In this document: piece after piece, positions 30,286 to 39,025 of the stretch
Numbering within the stretch: the stretch's first letter is position 1
Layout: every line of letters begins with the position of its first letter
NCBI GenBank assembly: GCA_016703645.1
Contig: JADJBR010000004.1
Location: 62,001-126,000 of the forward strand
Length of the DNA: 64,000 nucleotides
Direction of reading: 5' to 3'
Source: Zoogloea sp.
GTDB taxonomy: Bacteria > Pseudomonadota > Gammaproteobacteria > Burkholderiales > Rhodocyclaceae
The notes under the pieces: generated by a model
Databases searched by the model: none
What the model saw: only the letters and a program-made list of their open reading frames with translations
Told to the model about the DNA's origin: nothing
Translations under genes and position numbers: made by a program

Positions 30286-31895
30286 ACCCCGGCAAGCTCA
30301 CCGCCTGCAGCAATACCCGCAATTGGCGGGCCCTCCATGAAGAGATCCAGCGCCTCTACGCCGCTGCACGCCACCGCTACCCCCGCGCCGACCACTGGCG
30401 GCTCAGCCTGATGGTCGACCCCCGCCTGCTGCCGGTCGGCCAGGCCAAGGCACCTTCAGGCCTGATGGCGCTCCATGCCGCGCTCAGCGAAGCGGGCCTG
30501 TTCCATGCCGTTGATGCCCGGCTCGACGACAGCCGGGGCGGCCCGCCCTGCCATCGGATCACCTTTCATTTCCTGCCCTACAAAAATCGAACAATTTTTT
30601 CAAAACCCTCCGGCGCCCACTACACGCCGGGCGTCTATTTCAACACGCAGCCAGATTGCGCCAACCCGGAAAGGCCTCCGCCTTACTTCAAGGTGCAAAC
30701 CGGCTCCCGACCAAACCCGTGTGCCCAGGAGATTGAAATGCCCGACTTCACCATCCGCCCCGCAACGTTTGCCAACACGCTGACCAAGGAGAACGCCGCC
30801 ATGCCCAACGATCAGAAGCAGGAAATCGTGAAACGCAGCCTTTTGAGCAAGCTCGAAGAACTCATCTTCGGCAAGCCCCACGATCCCTGGCTCGAAATTC
30901 GCACTGACGACATCCCGCCGGAAGAGGGCAGGGGAGACGTGGCGCCGCCCCTGCAGGCCTTCAACAATGCCCTCACCGACGCCACCGCCAGCTTCATCCG
31001 CGACTACGTCGCCCCCCTGCACGCCGAAGATCGCAAGACCGGCTTCCTGCTGCGCTCCATCGAGGTCGCCATTCCCGATGCAAACCTCCCGGTCCTGCGC
31101 GTTATCGCCGAAATGCCCGCCGAAACGCGCAACCGCATCGCCCTGGCGCGCTGCCTCAAGGCCCAGGGCGCAAAAGAGCAGCTCGTCTTCGATCAGTTCT
31201 ACGGCCTCAACGTCGTTGCCTCCGACACACTGGTCGATGGCTTCCTCCTGCGTCCCCTGATGGCCAGCGAAGGCAGCCGCCTCAACCTCACCTTCCGTTT
31301 CAGCGGCGACTACGTCTCCCTCCCCGAAACGATCGCCGATCTCATCCCCGACGAAACGTCCATCCCCGTTGAGAGAAAGCCGCTCGAACTGGTGCGCAAC
31401 GCGCGCCCCGACACCCAGATCGATGCGCCGTGCACCGCCGATCCCGGCAAGCACACCCCCATCCGCATGCCCCGTCCCGCCGACCCCGGCAAGCACACAC
31501 CCATCCGCATGCCGCGCAGCGACAGCCACCAGCCCCTGTTCTACATCACCATCATCGAGAAAGCCGGCGAGCAGCGCATCCCGGTCGACCTCAAGATGCT
31601 CCCGCTCACCATCGGCTCGGCACCGAAGCACGCCCGGGACATCACCATCCATCCTGACCGCAGCGTGGGGGCGGGTATCGAGAGCTTCACCTCGGGCGAG
31701 CACCTCGAAATCATCGAATACAACCCCACCACCCAGCTGCTTTACGTCCACAACAAGGGCCGCAACGGCACCTATGAGGGCGGCATCCGGCTCACGGATC
31801 GCTTCACCCTCACACTTGCCGGCAAGAAGCTTCTTTCCCTCGGCGGCCCGGAGGGCGAGGAGGGCGTCGCACAGGTGCGCATCGAGGCTGCCTGA
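30282..31895 (+). CDS. FHA-domain protein (long ORF, possibly two cistrons)
   Basis: An open frame of 537 residues whose start overlaps the PBP-like stop (ATGA). The C-terminal ~105 residues form an FHA phosphothreonine-binding domain (LPLTIGSAPKHARDITIHP, SFTSGEHLEI, VHNKGRNGTYEGG). The middle (about 174-370) is unknown, with a 14-residue tandem repeat before the FHA domain. The first ~105 residues look like a separate small protein. A shared promoter element lies inside the ORF at 30607, and ATGs at 30738 (AGGAGA 5 bases upstream) and 30801 (AAGGAGA upstream) have good RBSs. The FHA protein may therefore really start there, giving about 364-386 residues. It likely binds phospho-targets of the kinase downstream. 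Confidence 0.75.
   Translation: MNPGKLTACSNTRNWRALHEEIQRLYAAARHRYPRADHWRLSLMVDPRLLPVGQAKAPSGLMALHAALSEAGLFHAVDARLDDSRGGPPCHRITFHFLPYKNRTIFSKPSGAHYTPGVYFNTQPDCANPERPPPYFKVQTGSRPNPCAQEIEMPDFTIRPATFANTLTKENAAMPNDQKQEIVKRSLLSKLEELIFGKPHDPWLEIRTDDIPPEEGRGDVAPPLQAFNNALTDATASFIRDYVAPLHAEDRKTGFLLRSIEVAIPDANLPVLRVIAEMPAETRNRIALARCLKAQGAKEQLVFDQFYGLNVVASDTLVDGFLLRPLMASEGSRLNLTFRFSGDYVSLPETIADLIPDETSIPVERKPLELVRNARPDTQIDAPCTADPGKHTPIRMPRPADPGKHTPIRMPRSDSHQPLFYITIIEKAGEQRIPVDLKMLPLTIGSAPKHARDITIHPDRSVGAGIESFTSGEHLEIIEYNPTTQLLYVHNKGRNGTYEGGIRLTDRFTLTLAGKKLLSLGGPEGEEGVAQVRIEAA
30607..30640 (+). promoter_or_regulatory. Shared island element, copy 3 (inside the FHA ORF)
   Basis: CCTCCGG, 13 bases, then CCGGGCGTCTATTT. 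Preceded by a T6 run as in copies 1 and 4. It lies 98 bases before the alternative FHA start at 30738, which supports that start. Confidence 0.6.
31437..31520 (+). repeat. 42-bp tandem repeat in the FHA gene
   Basis: Two adjacent 42-bp units encode ADPGKHTPIRMPRP and ADPGKHTPIRMPRS. The repeat forms a basic, proline-containing linker before the FHA domain. Threonines in it could be phosphorylation sites, which is speculation. Confidence 0.85.
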
Positions 31896-32003
31896 ACACG
31901 GCATGACAAGCCGCTATCCCTTAAAATCGATAGCGGCGCCCGGCGTGGTGCTGGCGGCCCTCGTGCCTGCAGCACCAAGCCACCCACGTAAAGCACACAG
32001 ACC

Positions 32004-32831
32004 ATGACCCATTACCCGTTCCCCTCCCCGTGCGCCAGTGGCAGCCAGTTCCTGAAGGGCTGGCAAATCGCCTGGGCGCAGATCGATGGCAGCCGTCACC
32101 TCATCAACGAAGACCGGCTCGCCCATCGCGCTGTGCAGTTTCCCGGCGAAGCGAGCCAGGCGCTCTTTGCCGCCCTCGCCGACGGTGTTGGCGGTGGTGC
32201 ACGGGGCGACGTCGCGGCGCAAGCCCTGGTCGAGTACAGCGTCGCCCTGCATCCGTCCGACTACCTGCGCGCTGCCGCTATCGCCACCCACTTGGCCGGC
32301 GCCGATGAGCACGTCCAGGCCGCCCTGCGCGAAGTCACCTTCGCCCCCGGCGCTACCACCCTGGCAGCAGCCTGGCTGGGCAGCGATGGCCGCGGCCACA
32401 TCCTGCGCGTGGGGGATTCCCGACTTTACCGCCTTACCCCAAAAGCCATCGAGCCCCTCACCTGCGACCAAACCTACGCCTACACCGGCGAGCCCGTGCC
32501 CGACGGCTACGCCCCCGACGATCTCGCCAACATGGTAGGCACCGGCCACATGGGCGAACCTGAAATCCAGCCCATCCACCTCGCCCCCGGCAGCCACCTG
32601 CTGCTGTGCTCCGATGGCCTGCATCGCGGCCTTGATGATGCGGCACTTCACAACGGCTTCTACGCCGCCCTGAACACCCACAAGGGCCAACTCGAACCCA
32701 CCGCCCGTGCGCTCTGCCAAGCCGCCCGCGCCGCCGGCAGCGAAGATGACATCAGCCTCATCCTCATCGGCCGCTCGTCGCCGCCCCAAGCCACCGGCTG
32801 GCGGCGCTGGTGGCCGTTCCGAACCAGGTAG
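32004..32831 (+). CDS. PP2C-family serine/threonine phosphatase
   Basis: 275 residues, soluble. Metal-binding and catalytic motifs of the bacterial PP2C/PppA type are present: INEDR, ALADGVGGGARGDVAAQALVE, GATTLAAAWL, LRVGDSRLYRL, LLLCSDGLHRGLDD and GSEDDISLILI. It dephosphorylates Ser/Thr phosphoproteins and should counter the adjacent kinase-like protein. It sits between the FHA and kinase genes, the classic trio in actinobacterial cell-wall operons and in type VI secretion control. The upstream gap of 108 bases shows no copy of the shared island element. Confidence 0.92.
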   Translation: MTHYPFPSPCASGSQFLKGWQIAWAQIDGSRHLINEDRLAHRAVQFPGEASQALFAALADGVGGGARGDVAAQALVEYSVALHPSDYLRAAAIATHLAGADEHVQAALREVTFAPGATTLAAAWLGSDGRGHILRVGDSRLYRLTPKAIEPLTCDQTYAYTGEPVPDGYAPDDLANMVGTGHMGEPEIQPIHLAPGSHLLLCSDGLHRGLDDAALHNGFYAALNTHKGQLEPTARALCQAARAAGSEDDISLILIGRSSPPQATGWRRWWPFRTR

Positions 32832-32879
32832 TCGTCCGCCCGTTCATACATCCCCGCTTATCGCTGAAACCCAGACGCC

Positions 32880-34991
32880 ATGAAAGATCACGCCGAAGAC
32901 CAGGCCTCCCCGTTCAGCTCCCGCTGGGAAAAAACCTGTGCGCTGTTCGACCCCACCATCTCCATTCGCGAGCACGCCATCGTGTCACCGGACGGGGCCA
33001 AGCGTGTGTGGTTCAGCCGCGACTGGAGAAACTACGACAACGGTGCGGCCGTATGGACCAAGAAATACGACAAGCTCGGCTACGATCTGCGTAGCTTCAA
33101 TACCGCCGAGCGCGATATCTTGCAGTCGCTCAAGCTCCTGCCGAACTGCTACCAGTTGGTCGAGAACTACGACAAGACCAGCAAGCTTGCCCCGCTCGAC
33201 CCAAAAGCCCAAAGGTCGGGGAGCTACATCGCCATGACCGACATGGGCCCCACGGCCTACGACTGGCTTGAGTGGCCCGTGCGCGTCGGTGTCGAACGCC
33301 GGCGTCTCGACAACCTCTTCGCGCTTCCGGGCAACTTCATTCGTCTTGCGCTCGCCGGGCTGCGATCGCTCAGCGATATCCACGACAAGAACTTCGTGCA
33401 CCTGGACTATCGCCTGCCCAATGTGTGCCTTGCCCCGCGAGGCAGGTCGATCCCTTGCAAGGATCGCGAGGGTGACTACCTCAAGATCCAGCTCGACTGG
33501 CACACCCTCAAGGCCATCGATTTCGGATTTTCCATCGCCCGTGGCAAAACCCCCTATACCCTGCTGCCGCCCCTGGAGGATGCGACCTCCGCAGCGAGGG
33601 CGCTCATCAAGCAGGTGGAAGAGATCGGGCGCGACAGGTTCAATAGCCTGATGCCCACCGAACGCAATGCGCTCAAGGCCCGTGATTTCTCCGACGTACA
33701 GCACAATCACACCTTCTGGACGAGCCATTGCCCCGGCACCCTCGACCGCCTGCGTGCCATCGACTGGCGCGAAGACTGCTATCAGTTTGGCAAACAGCTA
33801 CAGATGGTTCGTGAGAACGCCAGGCTGCTCGAATTCGCCGACCAATACCGCAATCTCCCAAATGTGGGTGGGGTCATATCCGCCATCGAGGAACTGCCGG
33901 AAAAACTGATTGCCCTCGGCCAACGTGTCGTCGCCTACCCGGCGCTCGGCTCGCCCGAAGCGGCGGAGCTTGAGCAGCAACGCAAAGACACCTACCGCCT
34001 GCGCATCCGCGAGCTCGAAATCGCCATCCGGGACATGCCCCCCGACTGGTCCACCGACGAGGTGCTGATCTTCCGCAGCGACATCGAACCCCACGCCAGA
34101 GCTGAGCCCAGGCACACCGCCGTCCGCCCGTCCGAGCCCTGGCTAGGCAAGTTGCCGTGGAAGAAAGTCGCCATCGCCGTGGCAGGCAGTGCAGCCCTTT
34201 TTGCCGTCCTGCCCAGCCTGCAAGCGTGGACCAAGTCCATGAGCACCCCCCCGCTTGTCGCCGAGGCCGATCCGCCCGCCCAGCCTCCGGCCGAACCTTC
34301 GAGGCCCGCCGCACGCCCCCCCGCCCAGCCGCAACCCACCCAGGAAGAACTCGCCGCCCGCCGCGCTGCCGAAGAAGCCGCCAATGCCGCCCAGATCAAA
34401 GCCGCCGCCCTTGCCGCCTGGCGCAAGGAAGCTGCCGAGATCGAGCAGACCCCGTGGTGGCGCAACAACACCGGCAAGCCCACGGCGGCCCAGCTCGCCT
34501 GGGTGCGCGAAACCCAGCGCCTCGCCAGCGAATACGCCGAACTCGCTCCCCTCATCGACCTCGCCGGTCTGCACTGCTCCGGCCGCGCCGCGCCGCTGAT
34601 CGCCCGCAGCAGCGCCGAATGCGGCCGCCGTCTGAGCGCCGTTCTCCAGCACGCCGACTTTGACCCCGACAAGCAACAAGACTTGCTCAAACGGATCGTC
34701 GTCATCCTCGAGGCCCGGGTTTACAACCACCAGCCCGCCCAGGCCGACACCGCTTTCGCCACAGCCATCCTGTCCGGCCTGACGGCCCTCGGCGGCCAAG
34801 TTGCCCCGTTCGCTTTCCACGCCAGCTACATCCAGGGCTGCGTGCAGCAACCCATGCAACTCGCCGCCGCCGGCAAGCAACTCGAAACCTTGCTCGAACG
34901 CTGGCCCAAAAGCGGCACGGCCCGCGAAGCCCGCCGCCTGGAATGGCCCGAACGCCTCCAGCGGGGTGACAATCTGTGCGTGAATCCTTGA
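32880..34991 (+). CDS. Membrane-anchored protein-kinase-like protein
   Basis: 703 residues. The N-terminal ~300 residues are a divergent protein-kinase fold: FVHLDYRLPN holds the catalytic-loop His174, Asp176 and Asn181, and KAIDFGFSI holds the DFG at Asp214. The usual HRDxK is HLDxR, and the glycine-rich loop and ATP lysine are not obvious, so activity is probable but unproven. One membrane helix lies near residues 428-447 (WKKVAIAVAGSAALFAVLPSL). A Pro/Ala-rich stalk and a helical periplasmic domain with several Cys follow. The topology (cytoplasmic kinase, extracytoplasmic sensor) parallels PknB-type kinases. Directly followed by the FGE genes, whose exported products could be its ligands or partners. 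Confidence 0.82.
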   Translation: MKDHAEDQASPFSSRWEKTCALFDPTISIREHAIVSPDGAKRVWFSRDWRNYDNGAAVWTKKYDKLGYDLRSFNTAERDILQSLKLLPNCYQLVENYDKTSKLAPLDPKAQRSGSYIAMTDMGPTAYDWLEWPVRVGVERRRLDNLFALPGNFIRLALAGLRSLSDIHDKNFVHLDYRLPNVCLAPRGRSIPCKDREGDYLKIQLDWHTLKAIDFGFSIARGKTPYTLLPPLEDATSAARALIKQVEEIGRDRFNSLMPTERNALKARDFSDVQHNHTFWTSHCPGTLDRLRAIDWREDCYQFGKQLQMVRENARLLEFADQYRNLPNVGGVISAIEELPEKLIALGQRVVAYPALGSPEAAELEQQRKDTYRLRIRELEIAIRDMPPDWSTDEVLIFRSDIEPHARAEPRHTAVRPSEPWLGKLPWKKVAIAVAGSAALFAVLPSLQAWTKSMSTPPLVAEADPPAQPPAEPSRPAARPPAQPQPTQEELAARRAAEEAANAAQIKAAALAAWRKEAAEIEQTPWWRNNTGKPTAAQLAWVRETQRLASEYAELAPLIDLAGLHCSGRAAPLIARSSAECGRRLSAVLQHADFDPDKQQDLLKRIVVILEARVYNHQPAQADTAFATAILSGLTALGGQVAPFAFHASYIQGCVQQPMQLAAAGKQLETLLERWPKSGTAREARRLEWPERLQRGDNLCVNP

Positions 34992-35016
34992 CCCTGGCCT
35001 CGCTCTACCCACCACC

Positions 35017-36180
35017 ATGACAAACCGTCTTCGCCCCTCCCGCCTTTCAAGCGCCCTGGTCTCTATTCTGTTCAGCCTGCCCGTCTGCGCCGCCGGGCTT
35101 GGCGGTGGCTTGGAGGACTACACCCCACCTCAGCCCCCCGCCAAACCCAAACCCCAGGTGGTCGAAAAGATCGTCGAGAAGCCGGTCAAAGACCCTGCCA
35201 CCGAAAGGCGCGCCCAGGCCGCCGAAACGGACAGCCGCAACAAGGACGCGGAAATCGCCCGCCTGAAAGCCGAGCTGGACAAAGCCCGCAAGCAGCCCCC
35301 CAAAGTGTTCGAGCGGGTGGTGGAAAAGGTGGTCGAAAAGCCCGTCCCCGTCCCCGCCGGTGATCCGGCCGCCGCCTGCAGGAAGAACGGCGCTTGGCAA
35401 GCCGCCTGCGGCTTTGCCACCTACCCCGCCGGACCGGTGTTCCGGGTAGTGGGTGGCAATCTGAGCTTCGCAATGGGCTCACCCGCAACGGAGAAGGGTA
35501 GGGAAATCGACGAGGGCCCCCAGCGCCAGGTGCGCTTCCGGCACCGCTTTGCGCTGGCCGAAACCGAAGTCACGGTGGCCCAATACCTCACTTGCGTGGA
35601 CGAGGGCGGCTGCAAGGAGCCTGAATGGCGTGAGGCAGGCGCCCCCACTTCTTACCGGGAACGCAACGCCCATTTGCCCGACAGCCCGATCACTGGCGTC
35701 AGCTGGACCAACGCTAAGGAGTATGTGACCTGGCTGAGCCGCAAGAGCGGGCACACCTACACCCTACCCACCGAAGCCCAGTGGGAACATGCCGCCCGTG
35801 GTAACCAGCGCGGAAGCTGGTACTTTGGCAATAATGTAAGCCAGTTCAAGGACCACGCTTGGTCTATCGAAAACGCCGGCGGCAAACTGCACCCGGTGGG
35901 CAGCACCCGGCTCAATACCCATCCCTGGGGCCTCAAGGACATGGCCGGCAATGCCTGGGAATGGGTGGAAGACTGCAGGCACGACAGCTACAAGAGCGCG
36001 CCGGCAAACGGCGACCAGGCCTGGGAAGGCGCAAATGGCGGAGATTGCAGCCAGCGCATACTTCGCGGCGGCTCCTGGGTCAGCCTTACGTGGTACACCC
36101 GCGCCGCCGACCGCGTCGGGAGCTCGGCCGACTACCGCGGCGACATCGTCTCGTTCCGTCCCTCCCGGATGCTGCCGTGA
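35017..36180 (+). CDS. Exported FGE/C-type-lectin-fold protein, copy 1 (DGR target type)
   Basis: 387 residues. The N-terminal signal sequence ends LPVCAAG (a weak lipobox is possible). It is followed by a Pro/Lys/Val-rich segment (VVEKIVEKPVKD), a short coiled coil and an FGE-sulfatase domain from about residue 135: AETEVTVAQYL, PITGVSWTNAKEYVTWLS, YTLPTEAQWEHAARG, NTHPWGLKDMAGNAWEWVEDC, ILRGGSW. The catalytic cysteines of true formylglycine-generating enzymes, expected after GGSW, are missing, so it is probably a binding protein. Residues 349-387 are a DGR-like variable region. It starts 25 bases after the kinase stop, so it is probably co-transcribed. Confidence 0.9.
   Translation: MTNRLRPSRLSSALVSILFSLPVCAAGLGGGLEDYTPPQPPAKPKPQVVEKIVEKPVKDPATERRAQAAETDSRNKDAEIARLKAELDKARKQPPKVFERVVEKVVEKPVPVPAGDPAAACRKNGAWQAACGFATYPAGPVFRVVGGNLSFAMGSPATEKGREIDEGPQRQVRFRHRFALAETEVTVAQYLTCVDEGGCKEPEWREAGAPTSYRERNAHLPDSPITGVSWTNAKEYVTWLSRKSGHTYTLPTEAQWEHAARGNQRGSWYFGNNVSQFKDHAWSIENAGGKLHPVGSTRLNTHPWGLKDMAGNAWEWVEDCRHDSYKSAPANGDQAWEGANGGDCSQRILRGGSWVSLTWYTRAADRVGSSADYRGDIVSFRPSRMLP
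36061..36177 (+). other. DGR-like variable region of FGE copy 1
   Basis: Encodes LRGGSW ... SFRPSRMLP. Compared with copy 4, 14 codons after GGSW differ by 17 bases, every one at codon position 1 or 2, none at position 3. The 3' part from TCGTTCCGTCCC to beyond the stop is identical. This is the pattern left by adenine-directed mutagenic retrohoming. Confidence 0.75.
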
Positions 36181-36186
36181 GGCAGC
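36171..36186 (+). repeat. Stop-codon hairpin at the end of variable region 1
   Basis: GCTGCC-GTGA-GGCAGC, a 6-bp stem with a 4-base loop holding the TGA stop. Repeated after all four FGE genes. DGR target sites need a short hairpin or cruciform just after the variable region; this fits in size and place. Confidence 0.65.
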
Positions 36187-36231
36187 TCAGCCCATGGCAC
36201 CCTTACTCCTTTACCCCGTGGAAGCAAAGAA

Positions 36232-37419
36232 ATGACAGCCAGTAATGAACCTGATGAGGGCGAGGAAGCGGCAGCGGGGTTCGGGGGCGCAGCCCCCGAT
36301 GGTTTGCAGAACGCCTGCCTTTATGCTGTCCTTGCGTTTTCCCTGTTCAGCCTTCCTATCTGCGCCGCGGGTCTGGGCGGGTTGAATGACGAGTACGTCC
36401 CGCCGCCGCCCGTGAAGCCCAGGCCGCAGGTAGTCGAAAGAGTCGTTGAAAAGCCGGTCAAGGATCCTGCTGCCGAAAGGCGCGCCCAGGCCGCCGAGGC
36501 GGAAATCGCCCGCCTGAAGGCCGAGCTGGACAAAGCCAACAGGCTCACCGACCCGGCGTCCGCCTGCCTGAAGAACGGCGCCTGGCAAGCCGCTTGCGGC
36601 TTTGCCGCCTATGCGGGTGGGCCTGTGTTCCGGGTGGTGGGCGGAGATTTGCGATTCATGATGGGTACCGCAAAGGGCGCGGACAGCATGGCTGATGATT
36701 ACGAAGGCCCGCAGCGCCAGGTCAGTTTCCGGCGCCGCTTTGCCCTGGCGGAAACCGAAGTCACGGTGGCGCAGTACCTGGTCTGTGTAAAGGACGGCGG
36801 CTGCAAGGAACCCGAATGGCGTGAAGCGGGCAGTGAAGAGCACTATCAGACTGGAGGGAACGCCTATTACCGGGACATCAATGTCGATCAACCGGACTCC
36901 CCGATCACGGGGGTCAGCCTGCACGACGCACGGGCCTACGTGGCGTGGCTGAGCCGCAAGACGAGGCAGGTCTATACCTTGCCAACTGAAGCTCAGTGGG
37001 AATACGCCGCTCGCGGCGGCCGTACGGGGCGCTGGTATTTCGGCGACGACGAAAGTCAGTTGAGGGACCATGCATGGTACGACGCCAACTCGGGTGACAA
37101 ACTGCACCCGGTGGGCAGCACGCGGCTCAACACCCACCCCTGGGGCTTGAAGGACATGGCCGGCAATGCTTCTGAGTGGGTGGAAGACTGCCGGCATGAC
37201 AATTACACCAATTCCCCGGCAAACGGCGACAAGGCCTGGGAGGGCGCCAATGACGGAGATTGCTCCTGGCATGTGGTTCGCGGCGGTTCGTGGCGCGAGG
37301 GTGCATGGGGTAGCCGTGCCGCCAGCCGCCTCTGGGTCTCGACTGACAGGCGCGATTGGCTTCCATTCAGCGAAAGAGGCAATAGTGTTTCGTTCCGTCC
37401 CATCCGAATGCTGCCGTGA
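36232..37419 (+). CDS. Exported FGE/C-type-lectin-fold protein, copy 2, with chimeric N-terminus
   Basis: 395 residues. The first ~28 residues (MTASNEPDEGEEAAAGFGGA...) are homologous to the start of the Avd gene at 40352, not to the other FGE proteins. The frame then joins a signal-like helix (YAVLAFSLFSLPICAAGLGGLNDEY) and the FGE domain (AETEVTVAQYLVC, TLPTEAQWEYAARGG, NTHPWGLKDMAGNASEWVEDC, VVRGGSW). A tandem duplication junction created the chimera, and export may be impaired. Its variable region is longer than in the others (TDRRDWLPFSERGNSVSFRPIRMLP). No FGE catalytic Cys. Confidence 0.87.
   Translation: MTASNEPDEGEEAAAGFGGAAPDGLQNACLYAVLAFSLFSLPICAAGLGGLNDEYVPPPPVKPRPQVVERVVEKPVKDPAAERRAQAAEAEIARLKAELDKANRLTDPASACLKNGAWQAACGFAAYAGGPVFRVVGGDLRFMMGTAKGADSMADDYEGPQRQVSFRRRFALAETEVTVAQYLVCVKDGGCKEPEWREAGSEEHYQTGGNAYYRDINVDQPDSPITGVSLHDARAYVAWLSRKTRQVYTLPTEAQWEYAARGGRTGRWYFGDDESQLRDHAWYDANSGDKLHPVGSTRLNTHPWGLKDMAGNASEWVEDCRHDNYTNSPANGDKAWEGANDGDCSWHVVRGGSWREGAWGSRAASRLWVSTDRRDWLPFSERGNSVSFRPIRMLP
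37276..37416 (+). other. DGR-like variable region of FGE copy 2
   Basis: Encodes VRGGSW ... SFRPIRMLP, the most divergent of the four with an in-frame insertion of about 8 codons. Third positions also differ, so this copy has probably not been refreshed from the same template recently. Confidence 0.6.
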
Positions 37420-37425
37420 GGCAGC
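37410..37425 (+). repeat. Stop-codon hairpin at the end of variable region 2
   Basis: Same GCTGCC-GTGA-GGCAGC hairpin as the other three copies, although the flanking variable region is divergent. Confidence 0.65.
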
Positions 37426-37536
37426 TCATCCCTCTATCCGTGGGAACAACCGTCGTGCAATACATCGTTTGCTGCGGGTAGCGCGCCCACGCATCTGAGC
37501 GCGACGCCGCCCATTAACCTTGCCCCACCTGCCACC

Positions 37537-38769
37537 ATGCCGAACCTCCTTTACCCTACCCGCCTTGCCAGCGCTCTGGCTGCTGCCCTGTTCAGTCTTC
37601 CGGTTTGCGCTGCGGGTCTGGGCGGGTTGAATGACGAGTACACCCCGCCGCCGGCACCCGTGAAACCCAAACCGCAGGTGGTCGAAAAGATCGTCGAAAA
37701 GCGGGTCAGAGACCATGCCACTGAAAAGCGCGCCCAGATCGCCGAGGCAGAAAGCAAGAGGAAGGACGTGGAGATCGCCCGGCTGAGGGCGCTGGAGGAT
37801 AAGAACGCGCAGTTGCAGGCTGAACTGGACAAAGCTCGCAAGCAGTCGCCCAAGGTGGTGGAGCGGGTGGTAAAGAAGCCCGTGGTGGTGCCGCTGCAGC
37901 CCAGTACACCCGTCCTCGCCAGCGATCCGGCGTCCGCCTGTTGGAAGAACGGCGCCTGGGAAGCCGCCTGCGGTTTTGCCGCCTACGCCGGCGGGCCGCT
38001 GTTCCGGGTGGTGGGCGGCAACCTGAACTTCACCATGGGCTCGCCCTCCACTGAGAACGGCAGGTATTACTGGGAAGCCCCCCGGCATCAGGTGAGCTTC
38101 CAACGCCGCTTTGCACTAGCCGAAACCGAGCTTACGGTGGCCCAGTACTTGGCCTGTGTGGATGACGGCGGCTGCAAGGAGCCCGAGTGGCGGGAAGCGG
38201 GCAGCCAGCACCACTACCAGACCGGCAGCGGTAATCTTTACACCAGTCGCAACGCCCACCAGCCGGACAGCCCGATCACCGGGGTGAGCTGGGACAACGC
38301 CAAGGCCTACGTTGCCTGGCTGAGCCGCAAGACGGGGCAGACCTACACCCTTCCCACTGAAGCCCAGTGGGAATACGCCGCCCGCGGCGGCCAGAGTGGC
38401 CGCTGGTACTTTGGCGACGACGAAAGCCAGCTCAAGGACCACGCCTGGTACGACGCCAATTCCGGCGCCAAGCTGCACCCGGTGGGCAGCACCCGCCTCA
38501 GCACCCACCCCTGGGGGCTGAGAGACATGGCCGGCAACGCCAGGGAGTGGGTGGAAGACTGCTGGCACGACAGCTACACCAATGCCCCGGCAAGCGGCGA
38601 CACGGCCTGGGCAGGCGCCAATGGTGGAAGCTGCGGCCTGCGTGTGCTCCGCGGCGGTTCCTGGGAAGGCTTTGCGAGGTTCACCCGCGCCGCCGACCGC
38701 TACAGCGTCTACTCGGCCGTCGACCGCAACTACCTGGTCTCGTTTCGTCCCGCCCGGATGCTGCCGTGA
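37537..38769 (+). CDS. Exported FGE/C-type-lectin-fold protein, copy 3
   Basis: 410 residues. Signal sequence MPNLLYPTRLASALAAALFSLPVCAAG, proline-rich segment, coiled coil (ESKRKDVEIARLRALEDKNAQLQAELDKARK), then the FGE domain (AETELTVAQYLACVDDGGC, TYTLPTEAQWEYAARGG, STHPWGLRDMAGNAREWVEDC, VLRGGSW). Variable tail: EGFARFTRAADRYSVYSAVDR. No catalytic Cys after GGSW. 117 bases separate it from copy 2; that gap holds no ORF, only a sequence similar to the one before copy 4 (CGGGTAGCGCGCC). Confidence 0.9.
   Translation: MPNLLYPTRLASALAAALFSLPVCAAGLGGLNDEYTPPPAPVKPKPQVVEKIVEKRVRDHATEKRAQIAEAESKRKDVEIARLRALEDKNAQLQAELDKARKQSPKVVERVVKKPVVVPLQPSTPVLASDPASACWKNGAWEAACGFAAYAGGPLFRVVGGNLNFTMGSPSTENGRYYWEAPRHQVSFQRRFALAETELTVAQYLACVDDGGCKEPEWREAGSQHHYQTGSGNLYTSRNAHQPDSPITGVSWDNAKAYVAWLSRKTGQTYTLPTEAQWEYAARGGQSGRWYFGDDESQLKDHAWYDANSGAKLHPVGSTRLSTHPWGLRDMAGNAREWVEDCWHDSYTNAPASGDTAWAGANGGSCGLRVLRGGSWEGFARFTRAADRYSVYSAVDRNYLVSFRPARMLP
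38647..38766 (+). other. DGR-like variable region of FGE copy 3
   Basis: Encodes LRGGSW ... SFRPARMLP. The frame around TRAADR and YLVSFRP is conserved, while the codons between vary, mostly as NNC-type codons (TAC, AGC, GTC, GAC, AAC) expected from mutated AAC codons. Confidence 0.7.
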
Positions 38770-38775
38770 GGCAGC
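38760..38775 (+). repeat. Stop-codon hairpin at the end of variable region 3
   Basis: GCTGCC-GTGA-GGCAGC, identical to the other copies. Confidence 0.65.
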
Positions 38776-38820
38776 TCAGCCCCTGGCCCCCTTGCCCCTT
38801 TATCCCGTGGAGACGACACG

Positions 38821-38955
38821 ATGACCGAATGGAATGAACCTGATCAGGGCGATGCAGCTTCCGAAGCGGGGTTGGGGGGGCGCGGCCCCCGACGGCTTGC
38901 AAAACGCCCGGCTTACCCCAACTTGGTCGACCGCAAACCGGAATACAAATCGTGA
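38821..38955 (+). pseudogene. Fragment of the Avd gene start between FGE copies 3 and 4
   Basis: Opens MTEWNEPDQGDAASEAGLGG like the Avd gene at 40352 (MTEWDEGDQGDGAPEAGLGG). A G7 run here, against G6 there, shifts the frame, and it stops after 44 codons before any Avd helix. It marks the unit of tandem duplication: FGE gene, hairpin, start of avd. Confidence 0.75.
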
Positions 38956-39025
38956 CACCTGTTACGGGTAGCGCGCCCCGCGTATACCCGTGACTTCGTC
39001 ATTTACCCTTGCCCTACCTGCCTCC

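Noticed and set aside
34440-34500. CGCAACAACACC in the kinase gene as a template repeat
   Set aside because: It is in-frame coding sequence of the periplasmic domain with no similarity to the FGE variable regions.
37420-37540. Possible DGR template repeat (GGGAACAACCG) between FGE copies 2 and 3
   Set aside because: The surrounding bases do not align with any variable region and lack the GGSW and SFRP coding context; only a chance AACAAC.
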